Shown piece after piece: positions 24,292 through 34,540 of a stretch of DNA of 64,000 nucleotides; the stretch's first letter is position 1; every line of letters begins with the position of its first letter. The notes under the pieces were generated by a model that had not been told where the DNA came from, made no database searches, and worked only from the letters and a program-made list of their open reading frames with translations. The stretch lies in the NCBI GenBank assembly GCA_030765065.1, contig CM060990.1, positions 414,169,198 through 414,233,197 of the forward strand, read 5' to 3'. This DNA is from Deroplatys truncata (lineage: Eukaryota > Arthropoda > Insecta > Mantodea > Mantidae). A program made the translations under genes and the position numbers.

Positions 24292-26370
24292 TTAAATGCG
24301 CAGATTAAAAGCACTGTCGTGAATAAAACGTAAAACACATTCTACAGCACGCGTGTCGTCTGCCAAAACGTTGGCTAGGCCAACAGGCAGGCCCACTTGA
24401 GCACGCAATGCAGCTAAAACCTGACACTCTGTTAAAATGTGACGCACCGTTAAGGGCACGTCACACTGTCCACAGACGGGTGCGGGGTCACCACTGAGCA
24501 AATACCTATGACTAAAAACACAATGTCCAATCCGTAGGCGAGCTAAAATTACCTCTTCCCGACGACAAGAACGAGAAGAGGTACCCCAGATCAACGGGAA
24601 AGGCTTAACCTCCCGCAACTTGTTCCCCCGGAGGGCCGTCCACTCATCGCGCCAGCGCGAGAGGATGCGGCGACGTAAAATAACATACGAATCTGACGAG
24701 GGAACAACAGAAGTAAAAAATCTGGGTAATAAAATCGCCGATTTCGCAGCGGCGTCGGCAGACTCGTTACCTGAGATGCCCACATGACCTGGAATCCACA
24801 TGAAGGAGATGCTGATGCCAGAGACACAAAGCGTGTGGAGCAGGTCATGTATGCGCTGTACGAGTGGGTGGTAATTGTACAGCGCATGAATAGCCTGAAG
24901 AGCACTCAGAGAGTCCGTACAAATAAAACAGTGCCGTAAGTCGTGCCGCTGAATGAATAAAACAGATTGATAAATGCTAAAAAGTTCGGCGGTAAAAATT
25001 GAACATTGTCGAGGTAAACGAAAAGTAAAACTCTGTACACAAAAAACAAAGGCACATCCTACTCCAACATCAGTCTTAGACCCATCAGTATATATAAAAT
25101 GACAGTCCCCGAATTGCGCCTGTAGTTCTAAAAAGGCGGATCTAAGAACAGAAGCAGGGGTCGCATTTTTCGGTATCGACGTCAGCCCAAGTTGGATGTG
25201 GGCCTCAGCGCGCGACCATGGAGGAAAACGCGTTTCCCCTCGGGTAAGGGCCGGCGCTGGCGGAACGTCCAAATGCCGAAGTAGCAGTCGAAATCGAACC
25301 CCTGGAGGGAGCAAAGCAGAGGAGCTAACTAAATATTGCCGATCAAACGATCCCTCGTAAAATACATCGAAGGACGGGTGGTTAGGCAAGCTTGAGAAAC
25401 GACAAGCATAGCTACATAAGAGCATCTCACGCCTGAAAGAAAGCGGAGGCTCTGCAGCCTCAGCGTAAAGACTGGGCACGGGGCTAGTTGGAAAGGCCCC
25501 TGTAGCGACTCTAATACCACGATGATGAATGGGATTCAAACGACGTAACACAAATGGACGTGACGGCGAATAAATAATACACCCGTAATCAAGTTTGGAT
25601 CGGACCAAAGAGCGATAAAGGCGAAGAAGGACGGTCCGATCAGCTCCCCAGGATGTGCCACTTAAAATGCAACTGGTGAGGGAGATAGGGCGGTAGCTGG
25701 AAGGTAGTTGGCGATCCTTCCCAGGCTTAAGTATAGGGACAATGGTGGCTTCGCGCCAAACGGAAGGAAAAATGCCGTCCTGCCAAATACGGTTTTAGAC
25801 CTGTAAGAGAAAGAGTTTACTGTCGGCTGAAAGGTTCTTTAACATCAGGACATGAATGCCGTCCGGCCCAGGAGCGGAGTGCCGAGAGCAATGAAGAGCA
25901 TGCTCCAGCTCCCTCATTGTGAAAAGTTCATTATAACACTCAATATTAGCAGATCGAAAATTAAAGGTGTCGGAATCCAGCCGGTCTTTGATAGAGCGAA
26001 AGCCGGCGGAATAATGGTCCGAATTGGATACCGCCTCAAAGGCAGCACCCAGAGTGTTAGCGATGGCAGCCGGATCCACTATGGTGGCATTAGAAACCTG
26101 AAGGCCAGAAACAGTACAATGCGACACTTTACCTGAGAAGCGACGAAGTTTATCCCAAACAACAGATGAAGGCGTAAAGCGATTAAAAGACTCGACAAAA
26201 CGAGTCCACGACGCCTTCTTGCTATCCTGAATAGTGAGACGAGCCCTGGCGCGCGATTGTTTAAAAGTCACCAAGTTAGTATGTGTAGGGTGTCGCCGAA
26301 ACACCCTAAGTGCAGTCCTACGGGCACGAACGGCGTCCCGACAATCCTCGTTCCACCACGGAACAGGTGG
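24292..26370 (-). pseudogene. ORF2 remnant of D (RT core and endonuclease deleted)
   Basis: Two ORF2 blocks joined at about 25666. Block 24292-25664 is open from YRSLVRSKLDYG-type sequence through RNase H (TDGSK, CTDS, IPGHVGISGNESAD) to the C-terminal zinc motif. Block 25667-26370 encodes the linker after the endonuclease and the RT N-terminal fingers up to the SSYRPISLTSC segment. The palm between them is gone, so no polymerase can be made. A premature stop also follows YNRIW-equivalent sequence (about 25794-25799). Confidence 0.85.
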
Positions 26371-26769
26371 CCGCTGTCACCTTCTGGTCTGCAAGATGTT
26401 CTACCAGTTCCTCGTCCGATATACCATCGAGGCTATGGGTGGTAATAACGCCTCGACAGGAATTCAATGTGCGGTGCTTCTCCACACGGATGGGATAGCC
26501 GTGGAGAAGCGTAGCGCGCAACAAGGTCTTACTTTGCTGATCGGATTTCGTTTGGGCTAATAAGGAACCATTCCGTAGATGAGTGCAGGACTGAACCGCA
26601 CCAGCAATTGCATCAATTCCCTTTTGAATAATGAAAGGGTTCACCTTCTCAAAGGTTTGTCCTTCTTCGGTTCGTGAAATGACCAAGTAACAACCAGTTG
26701 CGGTGGTGTCACTTCTGTTACATAAACTTTTCGGCGCTTGTTAGTATTAATGGAGGAAGGGTGCTCCAT
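26371..26769 (-). pseudogene. ORF1 N-terminal remnant of D
   Basis: The first ~130 codons of ORF1 from ATG 26769-26767. There is a small deletion near 26697-26700 (GTTGCGG where others have GTTGTCGG) that shifts frame within the first 25 codons. It ends at the CCGC microhomology junction with ORF2. No zinc knuckles are present. Confidence 0.85.
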
Positions 26770-27404
26770 AGCGAAATAAATTCTCCACCATTGCAACCAT
26801 CTCCGACCTCGGGCTCTGACTTCTCGGGCGTTACCCCGGCTTGGGTGAGTGGCCTATCTATACCAGACTCACCCCAGGGTCACACCTCCCAGAACATAGA
26901 CAGAGGGACCCAATCGCCGTCAGAAGTCAGCAGCTCATGCAATGGCCCCCCCGCGGGACAGCAGTTGAACAGCGGATACGAACACAAACCCTACATGACG
27001 ACCCCGGTTGGTGGGGATGACGCCATTTCCCACTCACCCAGCTGCGCACGCGGTGCGCGGGTATCCGTAAGTCTGTGTCCACGGAGGATTTAAATAAAAG
27101 GGTAAAAGAAACTAAAACAGTGTGGGCGTTTCGCACGCAAGGTAGGCCGGCGGGGAAGAAAAAGAGATATGCGAATGTCGTGGTGCGAAATGGTCGGAAA
27201 GTGATAAGGGAAGAAAGAAACGATGGTGAGGTGCGGTATGGATGGAATGTAAAGAACGCACGAGAGCCTACCTTGTGTCCACCGGTCACTTAAAAAACCC
27301 ACCTCGACCGGATGGGGGTGAGGGGATGAATGTGGCGATGATTGGCTCGGGAACCCCCGGTTGCGCCAAAAACCCGTACTCACATAAGGTGAGCCCTTGA
27401 GGGG

Positions 27405-27740
27405 TCTGCCAGAACGTTGGCTAGGCCAACAGGCAGACCAACACGGAAGCGCAAAGAGGCTAAAACTCGACACTCTGCTAAAATGTGACGCACTGTTAAG
27501 GGCGCACCACACTGCCCACAGAGGTGTGCGGAGTCACCACTCAGCAAATACTTATGACTAAAAATGCAATGTCCGATACGAAGGCGTGTTAAAATTCCCT
27601 CTTCCCGACGAGAATCACGGGAAGAGGTAGCCCAGACTTACGGGAGAGGCTTAACCTCCCGCAACTTGTTCCCCCGGAGGGCCGTCCACTCATCGCTCCA
27701 AAGCGTGAGGATGCGGCGACGCAAAACAATAAACAAATCA
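27405..27740 (-). mobile_element. Orphan ORF2 C-terminal fragment
   Basis: 336 bp of ORF2 C terminus on the minus strand, between the 5' end of D and the inverted element E. It starts at the ANVLA-equivalent codons and runs up to the PSSDLF-equivalent segment of RNase H. It shares variant bases with E and H (for example ATACGAAGGCGTGTTAAAAT), so it comes from the E/H lineage, not from B, C or D. Confidence 0.82.
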
Positions 27741-27741
27741 G

Positions 27742-28544
27742 AGCATTTCCGCAGGGTACGAACGGATTTCTGTGAGGCCTTATATTCCTAGACCTCTGCG
27801 TTGTTTTAAATGCCAACGTTTTGGGCATACGCAAGTCTCCTGTAAGAGTGCCGTTAACATTTTCCAACATGTAGCCAGCCCTAACACGAAGGTACCTGTT
27901 CAACAGCCCCCGTCTGCGTTAATTGTAAAGGGTCACATTCTGCTTCGTTTGCCGACTGTCCGCGGTATTTGGACGAGAAGGCGATCCAGGAGATCCGGAT
28001 AAAGGAAAAACTCTCCTTCGCTGAAGCCCGGAGGCGTTTCCATGCGCGCCAACCTTCACTCCTGCAATCTGGCACATTTAGTTCTGTTGTTGCCTCGCCA
28101 GTACCACGAGTAGATGCCGGAACTCAGACCTGGACCTTGACTGGATTAACCGCCACTACCATCCGGCCGTCTATTAAGGCTACAGTTACCAAGCCGTATA
28201 AACCTGGTCCCAAGTCAATGAAGTCGCAAGCCGTTGAAAAGAAGCCCAAGCAGAAACTTCGTAGGGAAGATTTTTTGAAAGACCCTCCGCGTGCTCGCGG
28301 TAACAAAAGTTCACCTTCTCCTCCTCGGAGGTCGCTGTCCCAGGATGGTCCTGGGACAAGCCGCGCTCAGCGGCACCCTTCACCCATCGCCACCCAGAAC
28401 CGATTCACGGCGCTTGAATCGGTTTCTGGCACTGAGCGCGTGGGCCCTCCCTCCGAGGAAGCTATGGAGTCTGACCAACTCCATACAAAAAGCCCGAGCC
28501 CAAAGGTTAAACAAAAGGTAATTTTAAGCCGCCCTTCTAAATAG
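27742..28544 (+). pseudogene. ORF1 C-terminal part of E, frameshifted
   Basis: This encodes the segment from about residue 165 onward. Knuckle 1 is intact (CFKCQRFGHTQVSC). A one-base deletion at about 27862 (AACATTTTCC versus AACATCTGTGC) shifts frame inside knuckle 2. The correct frame without this deletion then runs from about 27969 to the TAG at 28542-28544, covering the basic C-terminal tail. Confidence 0.85.
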
Positions 28545-28566
28545 AAAGTTTATCCCCTTATTCTTA

Positions 28567-31500
28567 AAGGCTATCCTGACCTGGAATGTACGTGGTGTAC
28601 GATCGCATAGGGCGGAACTGCAACTTTTATTGCGTTCCCATTCGCCTTTGGTCGTATGTTTGCAGGAGACTAAGCTTCGCCCTCACGATCCTTTTGATCT
28701 CCGAGGATATACTCCGGTTCGCTACGACCTTGAACCGGAGGAGGGTACTCCTGCTCATGGAGGTGTCATGTTCTTAGTGCGTAACGACGTTCATTTTACA
28801 CCTGTCACACTTACATCCGACATGCAAGCTGTTGCCGTTCGGCTTCACTTACCCGGCTTTTTGTTTTCTGTTTGCTCTGTATATTCACCTCCATCGTCTC
28901 CCCTCGCTCCCGCGGACATTCGAGCTCTCCTGTCCGCTCTCCCAACACCATTTCTTCTGTTGGGAGATTTTAATGCCCAACACCCACTATGGGGTTAGCC
29001 AAGGGCTTGTGCGAGGGGAACTCTTCTTTCCGACATTTTTTATCAGTTCAATATTTCCATCCTCAATACAGGTGCACCTACTTTTATTTCTGATTCTTCT
29101 GGTACTTTCTCTCACCTGGACCTTGCCCTTTGCTCAATCCAGCTTGCACGTCGCCTTCAGTGGAACGTCGTCGCTGACACCTACTCCAGCGACCATTTCC
29201 CCTGCATCGTTTCTCTTCTGTCGCACCACGTACAGCATTCCAGAGTACCTACCTGGATATTCGCAAAAGCCGACTGGAGCTTGTATTCCAGCCTCGTGCA
29301 TTTTGACGACCAGCCCTTCTCCGACGTTAATCAACTAGTGCAGCATCTTACGTCTATTATTTTCTCAGCCGCCGAACGTGCAATACCCCGTTCATCCTCC
29401 CAACCTCGGCGGCCACCTGTTCCGTGGTGGAACGAGGATTGTCGGGACGCCGTTCGTGCCCGTAGGACTGCACTTAGGGTGTTTCGGCGCCACCCTACAC
29501 TTGATAATTTGGTGACTTTTAAATAATCGCGCGCCAGGGCTCGTCGCATTATTCAGGATAGCAGGAAGGCATCTTTGGCTCGTTTTGTCGAGTCTTTTAA
29601 TCGTTTTACGCCTTCATCCGTTGTTTGGGATAAACTTCGTCGCTTCTCAGGTAAAGTGTCACATTGTACTGTTTCTGGCCTTCAGGTTTCTAATGCCACC
29701 ATAGTGGATCCGGCTGCCATCGCTAACACTCTGGGTTCTGCCTTTGAGGCGGTTTCCAGTTCAGACCATTATTCCGCCGGCTTTCGCTCTATTAAAGACC
29801 GGCAGGATTCCGCATCATATACTTTTCGGTCTGCTAATGATGAATGCTATAACGAACTATTCAAAATGAGGGAGCTGGAGCACGCTCTTCATTGCTCTCG
29901 GCACTCCGCTCCCGGGCCGGACGGCATTCATGTCCTGATGTTAAAGAACCTTTCAGCCGACAGTAAACTATTTCTCTTACAGGTCTATAACCGTATTTGG
30001 CAAGACGGCATTTTTCCTTCCGTTTGGCGCGAAGCCACCATTGTCCCTATACTTAAGCCTGGGAAGGATCGCCAACTACCTTCCAGCTACCGCCCTATCT
30101 CCCTCACCAGTTGCATTTGTAAGGTGATGGAGCGCATGATCAACGGGCGGTTGACATGGTGGCTTGAGTCTCAGAAACTTCTAGCGAACGCTCAGTGCGG
30201 GTTTCGTCGCTATCGCTCTACCGTCGACCATCTGGTTTCCTTGTCGACGCATATTATGAATGGATTTCTGAGAAAGTGTCAAACCGTGGCTGTATTTTTT
30301 GACCTGGAGAAAGCTTATGACACTTGTTGGAGGGGCGGCATTTTACGTACACTTCACGATTGGAATATCCGCGGTCGTCTTCCCATATTTCTTCGGGAGT
30401 TTATGACGGACCGCGTCTTTCGTGTACGTGTGGGCTCGGTTTTATCTCGTCGTTTTATTCAAGAGAACGGAGTACCGCAGGGCTCTGTACTCAGTGTCAC
30501 ACTTTTTGCGATTGCTATCAACCCCATTGTTGATTGTGTTCCACCTGGCATTTCATCGTCCCTTTTTGTTGACGATTTCGCTATTTATTGCAGTTCACGG
30601 CGGATCTGTCTACTCGAACGCCGTCTCCAGAGCTGTATCGACCGTCCCTACGCCTGGAGTAACGCCAACGGCTTTAATTTCTCCGCCGAGAAATCCGTCT
30701 GCATCAACTTCATGCGCCGGAAGTATTTCCCTCCGCCCTCTCTCCATCTTGGGCCACGGATACTTCCGTTTGCAGACGAGGCGAAATTTTTGGGGTTGAT
30801 TTTTGATAGGAAGTTGTGTTGGACCTCGCACGTTTCCTTTTTAAAAGCAAAGTGTGACCGTTCTCTTAATCTTTTACGTGTTTTAAGTGGCACATCCTGG
30901 GGAGCTGATCGGACCGTCCTTCTTCGCCTTTATCGCTCTTTGGTCCGATCCAAACTTGATTACGGGTGTTTTGTTTATTCGTCGGCACGTCCATCTGTGT
31001 TACGTCGTTTGAATCCCATTCATCATCGTGGTCTTAGAGTCGCTACAGGGGCCTTTCCAACTAGCCCCGTGCCCAGTCTTTATGCTGAAGCTGCAGAGCC
31101 TCCGCTGTCCTCCAGGCGTGAGATGCTCTTGTGCAGCTATGCCTGTCGACTCTCAAGCTTGCCTGACCACCCGTCTTTCGCGGCATTTTTCGAGGATTCA
31201 CTTGACCGGCAATATTTAGTTAGCTCCTCTGCATTGCTCCCTCCAGGGGTTCGATTTCAACTGCTACTTCGGCATTTGGACGTTACGCCAGCGCCGGCCC
31301 TTCCAAGGGGGGAAACGCGTTTTCCTCCATGGTCGCGCGCTGAGGCCCTCTGTCACCTTGGGTTATCGTCAATGCCGAAGAATGAGACCCCTTCTTCAGT
31401 CTTTAGATCAGCGTTTTTAGAACTTCAGTTGCAATTCGGGGACTTGCCTTTTATCTTTACTGAGGGATCTAAGACTGATGCTGGAGTAGGATGTGCCTTT

Positions 31501-32255
31501 TTTGTGGTGGAAATAGTTTTACCTTTCGTTTACCAGAGCAATGTTCGATTTTTACCGCCGAACTTTTTAGCATTTATCAGTCTCTTTTATATATTCAGCG
31601 GTACGACTTACGGCACTGTTTTATTTGTTCCGACTCCCTGAGTGCTCTTCAAAGTATTAGCTCGCTGTACAATTACCACCCGCTCGTACAGCGCATTCAT
31701 GACCTGCTCCACTCGCTTGATGTCTCTGGCATCAGCGTCTCCTTCTTGTGGATTCCAGGTCATGTGGGCATCTCAGGTAATGAGTCTGCCGATGTCGCTG
31801 CCAAGTCGGCGATTTTATCACCCAGACGTTTTACCTCTGTTGTTCCCTCGTCAGATTTGTTTATTGTTTTACGTCGCCGCATCCTCTCGCTTTGGAGCGA
31901 TGAGTGGACGGCTCTCCGGGGGAACAAGTTGCGGGAGGTTAAGCCTCTCCCGTTAGTCTGGGCTACCTCTTCCCGTGCTTCTCGTCGGGAAGAGGTAATT
32001 TTAACACGCCTTCGTATCGGACATTGCATTTTTAGTCATAAGTATTTGCTGAGTGGTGACCCCGCGCCACTCTGTGGGCAGTGTGACGTGCCCTTAACGG
32101 TGCGTCACATTTTAACAGAGTGTCAGGTTTTAGCTGCATTGCGTGCTCGTGTGGGTCTGCCTGTTGGCCTAGCCAACGTTTTGGCAGACGACACGCATGC
32201 TGTGGAATGTGTTTTACGTTTTATTCATGACAGTGATTTTAATCTGCGCATTTAA
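28567..32255 (+). pseudogene. ORF2 polyprotein of E, multiple lesions
   Basis: The ATG is mutated to AAG (28567-28569). There are nonsense codons at about 28996 (TCG to TAG after the GDFNA motif) and about 29524 (CAA to TAA). A long open stretch (29575-31641) then holds RT with FFDLEKAYD, NGVPQGS and FVDDFAI. RNase H begins with TEGSK instead of TDGSK, losing a catalytic Asp. A one-base deletion at a T6 run (31498-31503) puts the rest of RNase H and the C-terminal CX2CX7HX4C motif in the -1 frame (31491-32255). The same one-base lesion occurs in elements G and H. Confidence 0.88.
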
Positions 32256-32404
32256 TGCGTTGAGCGTCTTTTAGCTTCGTACTTTTATCCTGTCGGTTTT
32301 TTATGGGAACTCTTATCCCCAGTGGACATATGGCGCTCATGTCCCTCGCATTCTACAGTTCCTGACACGTTTTAATCCTTTACTGCCTATGCTTTTAGTG
32401 TGTT

Positions 32405-32520
32405 GTTTTTCAGATTTTTGTCTTGTTCTTATTATTGTTATTGTTATTATTGTTTTTATTGTAATTGTTATTGTTATTATTGTTATTGTTATATTTGTTA
32501 TTGTTATATTGTTAGTTTTA
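32405..32520. repeat. (TTATTG)n microsatellite in E 3' UTR
   Basis: An imperfect TTATTG/TTGTTATTATTG array at the fixed 3' UTR position, in sense orientation here because E is inverted. Confidence 0.88.
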
Positions 32521-32609
32521 GCTTTTTGATCATCGCGGGTTTGGGTCCCGTTTTTAAATATGCGGTTCTTTTACCTGTTTTATATTTTGACCTTATCTTT
32601 TATACACTG

Positions 32610-32646
32610 TAAGGGCGCTGTTGACCACAGCAGTTTAGCGCCCTTA
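32610..32646 (+). repeat. 3'-terminal hairpin of element E
   Basis: TAAGGGCGCT (32610-32619) pairs with AGCGCCCTTA (32637-32646) and is followed by AACCGCAT and the (ATC)n tail. This is the sense-strand view of the conserved 3' end. Confidence 0.87.
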
Positions 32647-32667
32647 AACCGCATATCATCATCATCA

Positions 32668-33266
32668 CCTCGGGCTCTGACTTCTCGGGCGTTACCCCGG
32701 CTAGGGTGAGTGGCATATCTATACCAGACTCACCGCAGGGTCACACCTCCCAGAACATAGACAGAGGGACCCAATCGCCGTCAGAAAACAGCAGCTCATG
32801 CAATGGCCCCCCCTGCGGGACTGCAGTTGAACAGCGGATACGAACACAAACCCTACATGACGACCCCGGGTGGTGGGGATGACGCCATTACCCACTCACC
32901 CAGCTGCGCACGCGGTGCGCGGGTATCCGTCAGGTTGTGTCCACGGAGGATTTAAATAAAAAGATAAAAGAAACTAAAACTGCGTGGGCGTTTCGCACGC
33001 AAGGTAGGCCGGCGGGGAAGAAAAAGAAATATGCGAATGTCGTGGTGCGAAATGGCCAGAAAGTGATAAGGGAAGAAAGAAACGATGGTGAGGTGCGGTA
33101 TGGATGGAATGCAAAGAACGCACGAGAGCCTACCTTGGGTCCACCGATCACTTGAAGAACCCAGCTCGACCGGATGGGGGTGAGGGGATGAATGTGGCGA
33201 TGCTTGGCTCGGGAACCCCCGGGTGCGCCAAAAACCCGTACTCACATAAGGTGAGCCCCTGAGGGG
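32668..33266 (-). mobile_element. Outer element O: 5' UTR remnant
   Basis: About 600 bp of young-subfamily 5' UTR on the minus strand, ending in the canonical CCCCTGAGGGG. It is cut on the left at the CCTCGGGCTC block, where the tail of E abuts. Immediately outside lies the second copy of the 13-bp TSD, which pairs this remnant with the 3' end at 11144-11526. Confidence 0.82.
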
Positions 33267-33279
33267 CGAACACTTTCTG
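33267..33279. repeat. TSD, right copy (22-kb composite)
   Basis: CGAACACTTTCTG, identical to 11131-11143. Confidence 0.88.
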
Positions 33280-33492
33280 CTACATGTGCTGTCAGTACAT
33301 GTGGTGTAAACAAAGATTACATATAACACCAAACAAGCAAATCATTCATAAAATAAGCCTATCTTACCTATTTCAGACTTGTGCTTTGTGATCAAAATAA
33401 GCCATCGGCAACTCAGAAAGTATGCAAGGCTCCTGTGGAAGGACTGAGGTTGCGAATAAATAGACATAGAGAAATTTTATTTTTCTTCTTCA

Positions 33493-34220
33493 ATGGTTTG
33501 GAAGGAACAATTAAATATACAGAGGACTTATTTTTATAGGTTAAAGTGCAAGGTTTCAGTGACAAGAACAAAAATGACTGTGTATCAACTTTTGCGATCT
33601 ACAATGAGACCAATCAAACATTATGAAAATGTAGCCATTCCTTCTCATCCATCTTTAAGCTGCACATTACCTCAAAAGGAAGTTGTAAGTGATAAAACAG
33701 ACACCAGTGGATCAGAAGATGAGTTTGTACCCAGTACAAGTGACAATACTCCACACTTATTTAGTCAGATCACACTGAATGACTTAGTACGTGATCTTAC
33801 ATTACCAAAAGAAAGTGTTGAACTGTTGGCTTCAGTAGTGAAAGACAGACATTTATAATTAACTGGCACTAAAATTTAATTTTACAGATCCCAGGAACAA
33901 GAAACAGCTTCTTTATTTTCAGAAGCAAGATCTAGGATCTTCTCCAATGATACACTGAATCTTGTAACGTGGCTTGGTGTGAATTATGTAACTTCTGAAT
34001 GGAGTCTTTTCATAGACTTTTCTGTCACCAGCCTAAAAGATGCTTTACTCCACAATGGCAACATTCTTGGATCTGTACCAGTTGCTTATGCAATTACTTT
34101 AAAACAATCATGGAAGTTTGCAGTTTCTATTGCAGTGTATGAAGTACTCCAAGCATGGGTGGGTTTTATATGGTGAATTCGAAGTTATCAAACTTTTACT
34201 TGGACTACAAATATTATACA
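33493..34220 (+). pseudogene. Repeat-encoded arthropod protein of unknown function, 5' half
   Basis: One reading frame from ATG 33493 to about 34110 with two in-frame stops (after KDRHL and after TGTKI). A frameshift near 34110 follows, after which CMKYSKHGW and EFEVIKLLLGLQ continue to 34219. The sequence resembles a protein found in very many copies in arthropod gene predictions. Its hallmarks as I remember them are a DLVRDL/LPKESVELL region and an EW-LFID...LLHNGN...P-AYA block. I know of no assigned function; its copy number suggests a transposon origin. It is interrupted exactly at the TSD of element G, and its other half is at 40130-40806. Confidence 0.6.
34210..34220. repeat. TSD, left copy (element G)
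   Basis: AATATTATACA here and AATAGTATACA at 40129-40139 match at 10 of 11 bases, the mismatch fitting the age of element G. Confidence 0.7.
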
Positions 34221-34540
34221 GGGGGAGATGCGGTTTAAGGGTGCTAAACAGCTAAGGTCATCAGCGCCCTTACAAAGTATAAAATGTACAGTCCAAGAAT
34301 AAAAGTCCGATAAAAAACCGCATAATTAAAAACGGGACACAAACACGCGATGTCCAAAAGGAAAAAAACAAAACACCAAAGTCCAAAAACTAACACAATA
34401 AAACCATGGTCAATAAAAGAGTAAAACAACGTGTCAAGAACTGTAGAAAGCCAAGGACACGAGCGCCAGATATCCGCTGGGGAGGAGATGCCCCATTAAA
34501 AAACAACATAAAATCACACAGCCAAAAGACGCTCAGCGCA

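Larger units (their letters stand above)
23889..27404 (-). mobile_element. Element D: internally deleted LINE (3.5 kb) with both termini
   Basis: A minus-strand copy that keeps the (TGA)n tail, hairpin (23908-23944), 3' UTR and a full 5' UTR ending CCCTTGAGGGG. It lacks about 2.5 kb inside. Junction 1 (about 25665-25667) joins the RT thumb region to the RT N-terminal part with AAA microhomology, removing about 770 bp including FDLEKAYD, PQG and FVDD. Junction 2 (26371-26374) joins the post-endonuclease region of ORF2 to mid-ORF1 with CCGC microhomology, removing about 1.75 kb including the endonuclease and zinc knuckles. If it ever moved it needed proteins in trans. Confidence 0.87.
27741..32667 (+). 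mobile_element. Element E: inverted, 5'-truncated LINE
   Basis: The only plus-strand copy in the window. It begins abruptly inside ORF1 (the AGYERISVRPY segment) at an inverted junction with the preceding minus-strand fragment. It runs through ORF1 (to 28544), ORF2 (28567-32255), the 3' UTR with a (TTATTG)n array, a perfect hairpin (32610-32646) and a (ATC)n tail (32655-32667). It then abuts the 5' UTR of outer element O. About 1.1 kb of 5' sequence is missing. No TSD is found around it. Confidence 0.88.
11144..33266. mobile_element. 22.1-kb composite of LINE copies with a single outer TSD
   Basis: A cluster made only of copies of one LINE family. It is bounded on the left by a 3' end and on the right by a 5' end of minus-strand orientation, with a perfect 13-bp TSD outside both. 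The parsimonious reading is one founding insertion (outer element O) later invaded by, and recombined with, further copies. In order: O 3' end, B, C, an ORF2 fragment, D, an ORF2 fragment, inverted E, O 5' end. None of the inner junctions I checked has a clean TSD. Deletion and ectopic recombination must therefore have reshaped the interior. Confidence 0.8.

Noticed and set aside
23875-27416. TGCCAGA on both sides of element D as a TSD
   Set aside because: The match is only seven bases. Both flanks are LINE ORF2 sequence from different positions, so it is more likely chance or recombination microhomology.
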